This document shows positions 1 to 9,669 of a DNA stretch of 62,884 nucleotides, piece after piece; positions within the stretch are counted from its first letter, which is position 1; every line of letters begins with the position of its first letter. Under the pieces are notes generated by a model. The model did no database searches, was not told where the DNA came from, and was given only the letters and a program-made list of their open reading frames with translations. The stretch is from Lachnospiraceae bacterium (lineage in GTDB: Bacteria; Bacillota; Clostridia; Lachnospirales; Lachnospiraceae). A program made the translations under genes and the position numbers. The stretch lies in contig CAADYR010000068.1 in NCBI GenBank assembly GCA_900753305.1, positions 1-62,884 of the forward strand, given 5' to 3'.

Positions 1-104
1 TTACGATTTCTGTAATACTCCAATTCCTCCCGAAGTTCTGCATTCTCTTTTTCCAACTCCTCAATTCTTTTTAATGCCTCTTCAAGTGTTACAGATTTCT
101 CCAT
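1..104 (-). CDS. Partial coding region, N-terminal coiled-coil of a small protein
   Basis: The reverse strand opens with ATG at 104-102 after a good GGAGG ribosome site, and the frame stays open to the window edge, so only the first 34 residues are visible. They begin MEKSVTLEEALKRIEELEKE and continue with a charged heptad pattern, which predicts a coiled coil. Small Lachnospiraceae proteins starting this way can continue into a helix-turn-helix, but that part is outside the window and I do not assign a function. A near-consensus promoter lies just upstream. Confidence 0.6.
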   Translation of the reverse strand, partial: MEKSVTLEEALKRIEELEKENAELREELEYYRNR

Positions 105-143
105 TACCCTGTCCTCCATTCATGTCATTCTCGTTTTGTCTAT

Positions 144-172
144 ATTATAAATATCGGTGTTTCTTTAGTCAA
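144..172 (-). promoter_or_regulatory. Sigma-A promoter of the partial gene
   Basis: On the minus strand TTGACT (172-167) and TATAAT (149-144) are separated by exactly 17 bases. Transcription would start about 35 bases before the ATG at 104. Confidence 0.65.
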
Positions 173-273
173 TCCGATTATGTCATGTTGTATTATTTTT
201 ACAATAACTTTTAAAGTGCACTTGTACATACAAAATACATTTGTTGATGTTGCATTTTCTCGTTACTAAACGC

Positions 274-316
274 AAAAAAGCCGCTTATTTCCAAATCTAC
301 TTGAAAATAAGCGGCT
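274..316 (-). terminator. Intrinsic terminator of rlmD
   Basis: A perfect 12-bp stem (279-290 with 305-316, AGCCGCTTATTT and its complement) is followed on the minus strand by a run of T (A at 274-279). It ends the rlmD transcript. Confidence 0.85.
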
Positions 317-338
317 CAGACCACTTTGTTACTCTTAA

Positions 339-1793
339 TTAAATGTTAGTTTGAGATAGCAGTGTTACGCACTCCACATGCACTGTCTGTCCAAACTGGT
401 CCACGGCTCTTACTTTCCTGATTTCATATCCATTTTCGCACAAATATTTCAGATCTCTTGCCAGTGTAGCGCTGTCGCAGCTTACATAAACGATTCTCTG
501 GGGTGCCATCTTAATGATAGTATTAAGGCAAGCCTCATCACAGCCTTTGCGGGGTGGATCGACACAGATAACATCTGCAAATATATGCTCTTCTTCATAG
601 AGTCTTGGCAGTACTTCTTCTGCTTTGCCTACGTAGAAAGTTGCATTCTCAATATGGTTGCGCTCTGCATTCTTTCTGGCATCCTCGATTGCCTGCGGTA
701 CGATTTCCACACCATAGACTGCCTTGGCACACTGCGCCATGAAAAGGCTGATCGTACCGATACCACAGTAGAGATCCCATACTGTTTCTTCGCCTGTCAG
801 TCCTGCATATTCCAGTGCCAGGCTGTAGAGTTTTTCTGTCTGGATCGGATTAACCTGATAAAAAGACAGCGGAGAAATGGCAAAAGTAATACCTTGCGGT
901 GCATTTTTCTTTGAATCATATCGCAGACAATCCTTACCGGAGTTGATTTCCTCTAAGGATCTTCTATGAATAACATCTGTTATTGTATTTTGCCCCCATA
1001 GTACTCTGCCTTCCGTACCCATAATGACATTGGTATTTTTCGTATTGTAATTAAGCCATATGCTGGTCATTCCAGGAATTTCCCGCAGAGTGCTTACAAG
1101 CCCGTCCTCCTTTGGCAGACTTTTACCATTGATGACCAGACATACCATGATCTCGCCCGAGGTAAAGCCTTTACGAATCAGGATATGGCGCACAAGCCCC
1201 TGTCCTGTCGTTTCATCATAAGCAGATATATTCTCATTTTGCATATATGCCAATACTTTCTGTAATATTGGTTGATTTTCTTCTACGCCTAATGCACAAT
1301 CCGTATTGGCAATGATAGAATGGGTTCTTCCAGCATAGAAGCCTGTAATGATCCTGCCATCTTTATCTGTTCCCACTGGGAACTGCGCCTTATTGCGATA
1401 ATGCCACGGCTGCTCCATACCAACCACCGGTTCCATCACTGACTCAATAAATAACTGGTCAAATCCACCGATACGCACCAGATTGTTTTTGACTTTATTT
1501 TCTTTAAACTGTAGCTGCGCTTCATAGCTCATTGCCTGAATCTGACAGCCACCGCACTGTTTATGATATGGACAGACCGGCTCCACACGCAGCGGTGAAG
1601 GTGTCAACACCTTTTCCAGTCTGGCATAGGCATAATTCTTCTTTACCTTTACCAGTCTGGCTTCCACCACGTCACCCATGACTGCATCTTTTACAAAGAG
1701 GGTGAAGCCCTCCAGCTTGCCGATGCCTTCACCCTCTGTTCCGATATCTTCTATTCTTACTGTTACAATATCATTTTTCGAATATTGCGCCAT
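339..1793 (-). CDS. rlmD: 23S rRNA (uracil-5-)-methyltransferase, RlmD/RumA family
   Basis: SAM-dependent methylation of a uridine in 23S rRNA to m5U. The 484-residue protein has an N-terminal TRAM domain (about 1-60) and an iron-sulfur cluster motif (C74, C80, C83 and a later Cys). A Rossmann methyltransferase domain follows, with the DPPRKG motif near residue 412 and the nucleophile in SCDSATLARDL (C439). Length and motif order are those of the full family. In Firmicutes such enzymes may act on both U747 and U1939 (RlmCD), so the target is uncertain. The start at 1793 has a clear AAAGGA site. It lies downstream of yhaM in the same direction and is closed by the hairpin at 274-316. Confidence 0.93.
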   Translation of the reverse strand: MAQYSKNDIVTVRIEDIGTEGEGIGKLEGFTLFVKDAVMGDVVEARLVKVKKNYAYARLEKVLTPSPLRVEPVCPYHKQCGGCQIQAMSYEAQLQFKENKVKNNLVRIGGFDQLFIESVMEPVVGMEQPWHYRNKAQFPVGTDKDGRIITGFYAGRTHSIIANTDCALGVEENQPILQKVLAYMQNENISAYDETTGQGLVRHILIRKGFTSGEIMVCLVINGKSLPKEDGLVSTLREIPGMTSIWLNYNTKNTNVIMGTEGRVLWGQNTITDVIHRRSLEEINSGKDCLRYDSKKNAPQGITFAISPLSFYQVNPIQTEKLYSLALEYAGLTGEETVWDLYCGIGTISLFMAQCAKAVYGVEIVPQAIEDARKNAERNHIENATFYVGKAEEVLPRLYEEEHIFADVICVDPPRKGCDEACLNTIIKMAPQRIVYVSCDSATLARDLKYLCENGYEIRKVRAVDQFGQTVHVECVTLLSQTNI

Positions 1794-1828
1794 TTTCGCT
1801 ACCTTTCCTTTCAGAAAATCAGGAATTT

Positions 1829-2770
1829 TTATAAAGTGGAATTTCTCAGATTAGACTCGAAGAATCTGTTAAAACCTAACCATCCTGTTTCTTCTGTTGC
1901 TTCCAGTATCTCTGTAAATGTCTCCATCTTCGCATCGGTATCATCTGCACGATTAAGAGCAACTGCCTCGATCAGAGCAGGTTTCTTGGGTGATCCGAAT
2001 TCATACTCTCCATGATGTGCAAGAATGCAATGCTTTAATTCCATAGCCAGCATAGGAGGGAAGCCCTCAATATCACGGATTTTCTCGCCGACCATTTCCG
2101 AACCCATCACGATATGTCCCAGGAACTGACCTGCATCTGTATAATCATTTACCGGGAAAGCACTGATTTCTTTGGTTTTTCCAATATCGTGGCAGATTGC
2201 TGCTGTCAGAAGCAAATCTCTTTTCAGGATTGGATATGCTGTACAGTAATACTCACATAACTTTGTTACACTCAGGGTATGCTCCAGCAATCCTCCGATA
2301 AATCCATGATGTACCGTCTTTGCAGCGGATGATTTCTTGAATGCCGCAATGAATTCCTTATCTTCTATGAAAAAGGCATTCAGCATTTTATGTAAGTAAG
2401 GGTTCTCAATCGATTTGATAATTTCCAGAAGTTCTGCATACATTTCGTCAATGTTCTTCTTGCTCATCGGCATATATTCTGCTTCATCATATTCCCCTTC
2501 CTGACAAAGGCGAACACGCTTAACATTGACCTGAAGTGCACCATTGAAACTTGTCACATCTCCGTATACCTCTACATAATCACCTGCATCGAACTCTGCG
2601 ATCCCGGCATTGTTCGGGTCCCATATCTTTGCATCCAGCGTACCTGTTTTATCCTGGATAATCACATTATCATAGGATTTTCCATTTTTCGTTACCGCAG
2701 AGCTTTTGTATTTACAATAATAAATATCAAATACTCTGTCGCCATCTTTATAATCTTTAATATATTTCAT
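1829..2770 (-). CDS. yhaM: 3'-5' exoribonuclease YhaM family
   Basis: This 313-residue protein has the YhaM architecture: an OB-fold nucleic-acid-binding domain (about 10-90) then an HD phosphohydrolase domain (about 155-290). Metal ligands are visible in HHGFIGGLLEHT, in ICHDIGK and in HCILAHHGEYE. Family members degrade RNA, and in some species DNA, 3' to 5' in the cytoplasm. Length matches the B. subtilis protein. The gene follows the HtrA-like gene by 21 bases and precedes rlmD by 35, so the three probably form one transcript. Confidence 0.9.
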   Translation of the reverse strand: MKYIKDYKDGDRVFDIYYCKYKSSAVTKNGKSYDNVIIQDKTGTLDAKIWDPNNAGIAEFDAGDYVEVYGDVTSFNGALQVNVKRVRLCQEGEYDEAEYMPMSKKNIDEMYAELLEIIKSIENPYLHKMLNAFFIEDKEFIAAFKKSSAAKTVHHGFIGGLLEHTLSVTKLCEYYCTAYPILKRDLLLTAAICHDIGKTKEISAFPVNDYTDAGQFLGHIVMGSEMVGEKIRDIEGFPPMLAMELKHCILAHHGEYEFGSPKKPALIEAVALNRADDTDAKMETFTEILEATEETGWLGFNRFFESNLRNSTL

Positions 2771-2791
2771 CTTTCAAACCATACCTTTCTG

Positions 2792-4186
2792 TTAGCTTCT
2801 TGTCTTGGGCTGGACCGTGAACATCATTTGTTCATAGTCATCCTTGCTGGCTCTTAATATTGTAATTTCTACATCTTTGTCTACTGTACAGCCACGGACC
2901 GCATTCATATAATCAGTTGCACTGTGAATCTGTGTTCCACCGACCTGCACAATGATGTCGCCTTTCTGAATACCATTTACCATAGCCGGTGAATCCATAT
3001 CAATATCGGATACATAAGCTCCCTGAGGCAGTCCCTGCTCCAGACGCACGCTGCTGGCAATGTCCTGTGCGTAGATTCCGATATAAGGTACATCTTCTGC
3101 ATTGGACAGCTTCGTGATCATACCTTTCAGCTCAGATACACCGATTGCTGACAACATATTTTTGGTGTCACTATGGTTATATGTGTTATCTATGATTCCT
3201 ATTACCTGTCCCTGTGTATTAAGCAGAATACCACTTGCACTCTGGCTGGCGTAGATATCCGTCGTCAGAAGCTTATACTGATTATCTGCCAGTGTCACAG
3301 GATTTCCTACCGATGTGATCATGCCATAGCAGACACTATCCTTATATCCCTGAATATTTCCCACTGCAATTGCCAGTGAGCCTGTCAGCCCGCTGTCTAC
3401 AGAGCTTCCCAGTGTTGCTACAGAAATATAATCCAGCGTCGTATCACGCAGATATTTCAGATCTACTGCAATTACTGCCAGGTTGGTATTCACATCATAT
3501 TTTTTAATGCTGCCTTCCGAGCTCACACCATTGCAAAAAGTAACCATAATGCTCTGTGCACTATCCAATGGTGATTTTCTGGTAAGTATCAGCAGTTCAC
3601 GATTATTGTTTGCAATAATAACACCTGCTGTGCTGCCTTCACTCTGATAGATATTATTGAACCAGTCTACATCAGATTTTACTCCCGTCACCGTAACAAT
3701 ACTGGAAGAAGCATTCTGATATACCTTATGCAAACTGTCATACATTGCCTGATATTCATTGAGATATGCCCTCTGTGGATCTTCCGTTGCACCGGTTTCA
3801 GTACTTTCTATTTCAGAAGCAGGAATTTCTTCCGTAACGATCTGAGTGGTGGTCTGCTCTGTACTTTCCATCTCACTTTCTGTCTGCGTACCAGTCTCTC
3901 CCTCGGTAAGCATATCTTCCGGCAGCATTTCATCCTTCTCCTGTGGAAAAGTCACCTTCTGTGGCTCCTCTTCCGGATATAGCCAATTATTCAATACCGG
4001 CTCCAACAGCAGAAAAGTCAGACACGCCACAAGTCCGAACAATAATGCCAACGATGCTGTGATCACAGTTCGCTGCAACAGTTTCTTCTTGTCAATAGGG
4101 TGCTCCTTTATTTTCTCCTGCAGGAATTCAAAATCACTTGCTCTCTCAGGTTCGTTATTCTGATTATCCTGTTGTTTCTCTTCCAT
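2792..4186 (-). CDS. Membrane-anchored HtrA/DegP-like protein with PDZ domain, apparently catalytically inactive
   Basis: The chain has a short acidic cytoplasmic tail, one membrane helix (about residues 45-68), an acidic Thr/Glu-rich linker, a trypsin-like fold (about 150-345) and a C-terminal PDZ domain (about 365-460). The fold aligns with HtrA, but the triad is gone. The histidine region reads LLILTRKSPL with Ser205 at the His site, the TDLAVI aspartate is Asn235 in NTNLAVI, and the GNSGGPL serine is Ala317 in SQSASGIL. I therefore infer a pseudoprotease that may bind misfolded or C-terminal peptides outside the cell. The start is taken at ATG 4186; ATG 4198 is an alternative. The ribosome site is an AAAGG 13 bases upstream, unusually far. 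A structured repeat lies in the 5' leader. Confidence 0.82.
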   Translation of the reverse strand: MEEKQQDNQNNEPERASDFEFLQEKIKEHPIDKKKLLQRTVITASLALLFGLVACLTFLLLEPVLNNWLYPEEEPQKVTFPQEKDEMLPEDMLTEGETGTQTESEMESTEQTTTQIVTEEIPASEIESTETGATEDPQRAYLNEYQAMYDSLHKVYQNASSSIVTVTGVKSDVDWFNNIYQSEGSTAGVIIANNNRELLILTRKSPLDSAQSIMVTFCNGVSSEGSIKKYDVNTNLAVIAVDLKYLRDTTLDYISVATLGSSVDSGLTGSLAIAVGNIQGYKDSVCYGMITSVGNPVTLADNQYKLLTTDIYASQSASGILLNTQGQVIGIIDNTYNHSDTKNMLSAIGVSELKGMITKLSNAEDVPYIGIYAQDIASSVRLEQGLPQGAYVSDIDMDSPAMVNGIQKGDIIVQVGGTQIHSATDYMNAVRGCTVDKDVEITILRASKDDYEQMMFTVQPKTRS

Positions 4187-4207
4187 ATTAGTAACCATGC
4201 CTTTCAA

Positions 4208-4250
4208 TAACCTGCAAACTTTGAACCGCCGGCACAAAGTTGCTGTGTGA
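4208..4250 (-). repeat. 43-bp structured dispersed repeat, copy 1
   Basis: The 43 bases match positions 36119-36161 at roughly 32 sites, including 14 identical bases at one end. On the minus strand it folds as GCAACTTTG ... CAAAGTTTGC with a single bulge. It lies just after the predicted transcription start of the HtrA-like gene, in its 5' leader. Confidence 0.65.
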
Positions 4251-4263
4251 AAAAACTACCATT

Positions 4264-4291
4264 ATTATAGTATATCTGATGCCCCCCGCAA
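4264..4291 (-). promoter_or_regulatory. Probable sigma-A promoter of the HtrA-like gene
   Basis: Minus-strand TTGCGG (4291-4286), 16-base spacer, TATAAT (4269-4264). It places the structured repeat at the very 5' end of the transcript. Confidence 0.5.
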
Positions 4292-4376
4292 AGTAAAGAA
4301 AGTTGTACAGTTTTCCCATGCAATGTGTTATACTTGATACAGCATTTTATTCAGCAAAGAAAGGAATGTTCTATTT

Positions 4377-6770
4377 ATGAATGACAAGGCATTACGAATT
4401 CTCGAATACCATAAAATTATAAATTTACTCGTAGATAAAGCAACCTCCCAGCCAGGTAAGGATGTCTGCCGTAAGCTGGCTCCCATGACAGAACTGTCTG
4501 AGATTGAAGAAGCACAGCAGCAGACTGCTGATGCTTTTACCCGCCTGATAAAGGGCGGTCGTATCCATTTCAGCGATAACAAGGACATCAGCTTCAGCAT
4601 CAAATCTCTGGAAATCGGCAGTAATCTGTCTGCTTCTGAACTATTAAAGATTGCTTCTTCACTGGCTTGCGCCGGCAGAGCGAAATCCTACGCCAGAACA
4701 GAACGGGATGAAGAGATTGCCGACAGCCTCAACCCACTGTTTGATGAACTGGAGCCATTGACACCACTTCAAAATGAGATCAATCGCTGTATCATTTCCG
4801 AGGAAGAGATTGCTGATGATGCCAGCCCCAACCTCAAGCGCATCCGCCGCAGCATCAACCAGACCAATGACAAAATCCATTCCCAGCTTACCAATATGGT
4901 CAATACCAGCTACCGCACCTATTTGCAGGATGCTGTGATCACAATGCGTAACAACCGTTATTGTATTCCTGTCAAATCAGAATATAAGGGGAATGTACCT
5001 GGTATGGTTCACGATCAGTCCTCCACAGGTTCTACACTTTTTATTGAGCCTGCTGCTATTGTCAGTCTCAATAATCAGTTGAAAGAGCTTGCCTTACAGG
5101 AAAAGGAAGAGATCGAAGTCATTCTTGCAACGCTGAGCGCTTCTGCCTCCGAGCATGTTGCAGCATTATCCCATAACCTGAAATTACTGACCAGACTTGA
5201 TTTCATTTTTGCAAAAGCAGGTCTGGCGATCGACATGAATGCATCCAGACCTTTATTTAATAACGACCATTATATTCAGATCCGTAAAGGTCGTCATCCT
5301 CTTCTGGATAAGAAAAAGGTCGTTCCAATTGACATTACCCTGGGTAAAGACTTTGACCTTTTGATCGTAACAGGTCCTAACACAGGTGGTAAGACTGTGT
5401 CCCTAAAGACGGTCGGACTTTTCACCCTGATGGGACAGGCAGGTCTGCATATTCCTGCCCTTGACCGCTCCGAACTGGCAGTTTTCACACAAGTATATGC
5501 TGATATCGGTGATGAACAGAGTATTGAACAGAACCTGTCCACCTTCTCTGCTCACATGACTAACACTATTTCCATTCTGGAACACGCAGATGAGAATTCC
5601 TTATGCCTGTTCGATGAATTGGGGGCAGGAACTGATCCTACAGAAGGTGCTGCTCTGGCGATCGCCATCTTAAAGCATCTGCATGACCGTGGTATCCGCA
5701 CTATGGCAACCACACACTACAGCGAATTAAAGGTATTTGCCCTGACTACTTCTTATGTGGAAAATGCCTGTTGTGAATTTGATGTAGAGACACTGCGCCC
5801 TACTTACCGGCTTCTGATCGGTATCCCGGGTAAGAGTAATGCTTTTGCCATTTCTTCCAAGTTGGGGCTTTCCAACGAGATCATTGAGTCTGCCAAACAG
5901 CATATCAGTGAAGAGGACGAAAGCTTCGAAGACCTGCTGGCAGATCTGGAGAACAGCCGTAAGACAATTGAAAAAGAACGTGTTGAGATTGAAAGCTATA
6001 AGATAGAGATCAGCTCCCTCAAGGATAAGCTCACCCAGAAGCAGGAGCGTCTGGACGCACAGAAGGACAGAATCCTCAAAGAGGCAAACGAAGAAGCCCG
6101 TCAGATCCTGCAGGATGCCAAGGATGTTGCCGATGAAACCATTCGTAATTTCCAGAAATACAATTCCGGCACTTCCATGAAAGAAATGGAAAAAGCCCGC
6201 ACCAAGGTACGTGATAAGATCAATGAGAAAAATTCGAAGATCAGCCAGCAGGCTGCTAACCCTACCCATAAGATACTAAAGCCCAGTCAGATCAAGCCCG
6301 GTGATATGGTCAAGGTCGTATCCATGGGCTTAAAAGGCACTGTCAGTTCCATGCCTGATGCCAAGGGTGATATGTTCGTACAATGCGGTATTATCCGAAG
6401 CAAGGTCAACATTAAAGATCTGGTACTGATCAATGAAGATGCCATGCCCAATAATCCATACAAAAAACAGACTGGCCGCACAACACGCAGCAACACCAGC
6501 CGTATCGGTGCTGCCAAAACTTCTACCTTCTCCATGGAGATCAATCTTCTGGGTAAGACGGTAGATGAGGCAATTTCAGAGCTTGATAAGTATCTTGATG
6601 ACGCTTACCTCTCTCACGCCCCCAGTGTGCGTATTGTTCACGGTAAAGGCACAGGTGCTTTGCGTGCCGCAGTCCAAAGACATTTAAAGAGTATTCCTTA
6701 TATTAAATCCTTCCATCTTGGAGAATACGGTGAAGGCGATGCCGGTGTAACAATCGCTGAATTCAAATAG
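4377..6770 (+). CDS. mutS2: Endonuclease MutS2
   Basis: A full-length 797-residue MutS2. It has the clamp/lever helices (1-290), the ABC-type ATPase with Walker A GPNTGGKT near 332-339 and Walker B FDELGAGTDP near 415, a long coiled coil with a KOW-like segment (about 520-690), and a C-terminal Smr nuclease domain with VRIVHGKGTGALR near 750. It lacks the mismatch-recognition domain of MutS. MutS2 acts on branched DNA and, in B. subtilis, on collided ribosomes, where Smr activity promotes rescue. A two-component regulator starts 14 bases downstream and may be co-transcribed. Confidence 0.95.
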   Translation: MNDKALRILEYHKIINLLVDKATSQPGKDVCRKLAPMTELSEIEEAQQQTADAFTRLIKGGRIHFSDNKDISFSIKSLEIGSNLSASELLKIASSLACAGRAKSYARTERDEEIADSLNPLFDELEPLTPLQNEINRCIISEEEIADDASPNLKRIRRSINQTNDKIHSQLTNMVNTSYRTYLQDAVITMRNNRYCIPVKSEYKGNVPGMVHDQSSTGSTLFIEPAAIVSLNNQLKELALQEKEEIEVILATLSASASEHVAALSHNLKLLTRLDFIFAKAGLAIDMNASRPLFNNDHYIQIRKGRHPLLDKKKVVPIDITLGKDFDLLIVTGPNTGGKTVSLKTVGLFTLMGQAGLHIPALDRSELAVFTQVYADIGDEQSIEQNLSTFSAHMTNTISILEHADENSLCLFDELGAGTDPTEGAALAIAILKHLHDRGIRTMATTHYSELKVFALTTSYVENACCEFDVETLRPTYRLLIGIPGKSNAFAISSKLGLSNEIIESAKQHISEEDESFEDLLADLENSRKTIEKERVEIESYKIEISSLKDKLTQKQERLDAQKDRILKEANEEARQILQDAKDVADETIRNFQKYNSGTSMKEMEKARTKVRDKINEKNSKISQQAANPTHKILKPSQIKPGDMVKVVSMGLKGTVSSMPDAKGDMFVQCGIIRSKVNIKDLVLINEDAMPNNPYKKQTGRTTRSNTSRIGAAKTSTFSMEINLLGKTVDEAISELDKYLDDAYLSHAPSVRIVHGKGTGALRAAVQRHLKSIPYIKSFHLGEYGEGDAGVTIAEFK

Positions 6771-6784
6771 AAAGAGGTCCTTAT

Positions 6785-7489
6785 ATGGCTAACAAACAGA
6801 AAATCCTAATCGTTGATGATGATGAAAATATTGCAGAACTCATATCCCTTTATATGACTAAGGAATGCTTCGAGACACAGATCGTATATGATGGAGAATC
6901 CGCGTTGCAGGCTGCTGATACCTTCGCCCCGGATCTGATCCTTCTGGATCTGATGCTTCCAGGAATTGACGGCTATCAGGTCTGCCGTGAGATCCGGCAG
7001 AAATCCCAGACTCCTATTATTATTCTCTCCGCAAAAGGTGAAGTTTTTGACAAAGTACTGGGACTTGAACTTGGCGCAGATGACTATATGGAGAAGCCTT
7101 TTGATACCAAAGAACTGGTTGCCCGAGTAAAGGCAGTACTTCGCCGCTATAAGACTGCTGCTCCTGCTGTTGAAAGTCCTTCTTCCAAGCAGGTCAGCTA
7201 TCCTAACCTGACTATCAACCTGACAAATTATTCTGTCATTTATAATGGCAGAAATATCGATATGCCGCCCAAAGAACTGGAATTACTGTATTTCCTTGCT
7301 GCTTCTCCTAATCATGTATACACCAGAGAACAGCTTCTCGACCAGATATGGGGATATGAATATATCGGTGATACCAGAACTGTGGATGTTCATATTAAAC
7401 GTCTTCGTGAAAAGATCAAAGATCACGATACCTGGCGTATTGCAACGATCTGGGGTATCGGCTATAAATTCGAGGTCAAGAACTCATAA
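6785..7489 (+). CDS. OmpR/PhoB-type response regulator
   Basis: The N-terminal receiver domain (about 5-115) carries DDDEN, the phospho-acceptor Asp in LILLDLMLPG (about residue 55) and a conserved Lys in EKPFD. A C-terminal winged helix (about 140-230) has the transcription-activation loop typical of OmpR proteins. It pairs with the histidine kinase 38 bases downstream. The signal and regulon are not evident from the neighbours. Confidence 0.92.
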   Translation: MANKQKILIVDDDENIAELISLYMTKECFETQIVYDGESALQAADTFAPDLILLDLMLPGIDGYQVCREIRQKSQTPIIILSAKGEVFDKVLGLELGADDYMEKPFDTKELVARVKAVLRRYKTAAPAVESPSSKQVSYPNLTINLTNYSVIYNGRNIDMPPKELELLYFLAASPNHVYTREQLLDQIWGYEYIGDTRTVDVHIKRLREKIKDHDTWRIATIWGIGYKFEVKNS

Positions 7490-7527
7490 CGCATATTACA
7501 TCAGGATGAAGAAGAAAGGTGCCTGTT

Positions 7528-8943
7528 ATGAAACGTACTTTATATCTTAAATTTGTGCTTGCCTATTTAATATTCGGTTTTTTTGGATTTATTGTGGTAG
7601 CAACCTTTACCTCCAATATGACCTTGGAGCATATGAAGAGAGAGCGCGCGGATGCATTATATAAAGAAGCATTACTGATTTCCAACTCCTACGCGGTAGA
7701 CCTTTACAATAATGAAATCACTCTGGAATCCGTATGGCGCCAGATCAATGCCATTGATACATTTCTGGATGCTTCTGTATGGATCGTCAACCCTTCCGGC
7801 CTGATCGTACTGGATTCCAGTTCACCATTAGATATTGAGAACCCCTCGACGATTCCGAACTTCAGTCCTACAGTCACTGGAAGTTCCTTCTATACGGTCG
7901 GCAACTTCTTTGGTATGTTTGACGAGGATATGATATCTGCTTTTGCACCTATTACTTCACAATATAAGGTAAAAGGCTACGTTATTATTCACTCCTCCAT
8001 GCAGGATCTTCATAAATCCTGTGATTCTTTACTAAATATCTCTTATCTGACCCTGCTGATCCTGTTTCTGCTGTCACTGATCATCCTGCTCTTTTTTACA
8101 GAAATGGTCTATCTGCCTCTGCGCAAGATCACACATGCGACAGAGCAGTATGCGATCGGTAATTTCCGTTATGAATTTCAGGTAGACAGTGAGGACGAGA
8201 TCGGTTATCTGGCAGCTTCGCTGGCATATATGGCAAGTGAAGTAGCCAAAAGTGAGGATAATCAGAAACGACTGGTTGCTAATATATCTCATGACTTCCG
8301 TTCACCTCTGACTTCTATGCGTGGTTATCTGGAGGCTATGCAGGATGGTACGATTCCACCTGAACTTCATGAGAAATATATCGGAGTTGTATTGAACGAA
8401 ACTGACCGTCTGACCAAGCTGACAAATTCACTTTTAACCCTCAACAATCTCAATACGCAGGGAATGATCCTCGACCGGACAAATTTTGACATCAATCCAG
8501 TCATTAAAAATACGGCTGCCTCCTTTGAAGGAACCTGCCGCAGCAAACTGGTTACGATCGAACTGGTACTGACCGGCGAGCAGATGTACGTCAATGCAGA
8601 CATGGTAAAGATCCAGCAGGTACTTTACAATCTGGTAGATAATGCGATCAAGTTCAGCCATAAGAACTCTTCGATCAAGATAGAAACTATCGAGAAGTCC
8701 AATAAACTTCTCGTATCGGTAAAAGACAACGGTATTGGTATCCCAAAAGAAAGCCTCAAGCTTATCTGGAACCGCTTTTACAAAACAGACCTTTCCCGCG
8801 GAAAGGACAAAAAAGGAACCGGACTTGGTCTTTCTATTGTGAAAGATATCATCCAGTCCCATAACGAAAATATTAATGTTGTCAGCACAGAAGGTGTTGG
8901 CACAGAATTTATCTTTACATTGGAAAAGGCTTCCAAGGTCTAA
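7528..8943 (+). CDS. Sensor histidine kinase
   Basis: Membrane kinase with a helix at about 8-28, an extracytoplasmic sensor region, a second helix (about 172-195), a HAMP domain, the H-box NISHDFRSPLTSM (about 252-264) and a catalytic domain with NLVDNAIKF, DNGIGI and GTGLGLSI. An upstream in-frame GTG at 7519 exists, but GAAAGG at 7514-7519 is correctly spaced for ATG 7528, so that start is used. Its cognate regulator precedes it. Confidence 0.92.
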   Translation: MKRTLYLKFVLAYLIFGFFGFIVVATFTSNMTLEHMKRERADALYKEALLISNSYAVDLYNNEITLESVWRQINAIDTFLDASVWIVNPSGLIVLDSSSPLDIENPSTIPNFSPTVTGSSFYTVGNFFGMFDEDMISAFAPITSQYKVKGYVIIHSSMQDLHKSCDSLLNISYLTLLILFLLSLIILLFFTEMVYLPLRKITHATEQYAIGNFRYEFQVDSEDEIGYLAASLAYMASEVAKSEDNQKRLVANISHDFRSPLTSMRGYLEAMQDGTIPPELHEKYIGVVLNETDRLTKLTNSLLTLNNLNTQGMILDRTNFDINPVIKNTAASFEGTCRSKLVTIELVLTGEQMYVNADMVKIQQVLYNLVDNAIKFSHKNSSIKIETIEKSNKLLVSVKDNGIGIPKESLKLIWNRFYKTDLSRGKDKKGTGLGLSIVKDIIQSHNENINVVSTEGVGTEFIFTLEKASKV

Positions 8944-8959
8944 GACCGGAAGCCTTTTT
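8924..8959. terminator. Bidirectional intrinsic terminator
   Basis: A stem formed by AAGGCTTCC (8926-8934) and GGAAGCCTT (8948-8956) is flanked by A and T runs. It overlaps the kinase stop codon and serves the convergent kinase and HAD genes. Confidence 0.8.
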
Positions 8960-8965
8960 CTATTA

Positions 8966-9610
8966 TTAAAGCTGTATCTTTGACATCAATTGTGGAAGTT
9001 CTGCAAATGCCCCTATTGTATAATCGGGTGCTACTGCATCTCCGAAACCATACGCACAGTAAATAAATGGAATCCCTGCTACTCTCGCAGACTGTTCATC
9101 CCCGGCGGTATCTCCTACATACACCGCCTTTGTAATATGGTTTCTCTGCATGATCAGCTTGTTATTTTCACCCTTTGGCAATAAATTATTGCCCCAGCAT
9201 TCAATATCATCAAAATATTTCTCCAGCTTATGTGCAGCAATAAAGCTTTCGATATAACCCTGCTGACAATTACTTACCACATATAATTTATATTCTTTAT
9301 GAAGAATCTCCAGTGTCTTTTTCAGTTCAGGAAACAGAATTCCACCATTCCTGCGCAGATAGTCATTCTCCACTTCGCAACATTCGTCCATCATTTTCTG
9401 CTGCCCTTCACTGGTCTGCTTCGGGAACAGTTTCGCAGAGATATCTGTCATTGGCAGACCAAAGCAGCCATTCAGTTCTTCCTGTGTAATAGGACCTCTG
9501 CCACACTCAGGATGCATTTCCAATACCTGATTCCAGGATTTTAATACACCTGTGGAAGAATCCCATAACGTACCATCCAGATCAAATAAAATTGCCTGTA
9601 CTTTCTCCAT
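8966..9610 (-). CDS. HAD-superfamily hydrolase, phosphoglycolate-phosphatase-like
   Basis: The 214-residue protein opens with the HAD nucleophile motif LFDLDGTLWD (about 8-17). It has an alpha-helical cap of the beta-phosphoglucomutase/Gph type, motif II in VVSNCQ, and motif IV with Asp residues in VYVGDTAGDEQSA. The fold supports a phosphatase on a small phosphorylated metabolite, but the substrate cannot be told from sequence. Good GAGGAG ribosome site. It stands alone, convergent with the kinase. Confidence 0.88.
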   Translation of the reverse strand: MEKVQAILFDLDGTLWDSSTGVLKSWNQVLEMHPECGRGPITQEELNGCFGLPMTDISAKLFPKQTSEGQQKMMDECCEVENDYLRRNGGILFPELKKTLEILHKEYKLYVVSNCQQGYIESFIAAHKLEKYFDDIECWGNNLLPKGENNKLIMQRNHITKAVYVGDTAGDEQSARVAGIPFIYCAYGFGDAVAPDYTIGAFAELPQLMSKIQL

Positions 9611-9669
9611 AATCTCCTCTTTTCTGACATATGTGTCATTTATATAACTATATTTTATATCTTATCCTA

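Noticed and set aside
5727..6269. Minus-strand frame inside mutS2
   Set aside because: Shadow of the coiled-coil coding sequence; no start context.
7519..7527. GTG start for the first histidine kinase
   Set aside because: The GAAAGG site overlaps the GTG and is correctly spaced for ATG 7528 instead.
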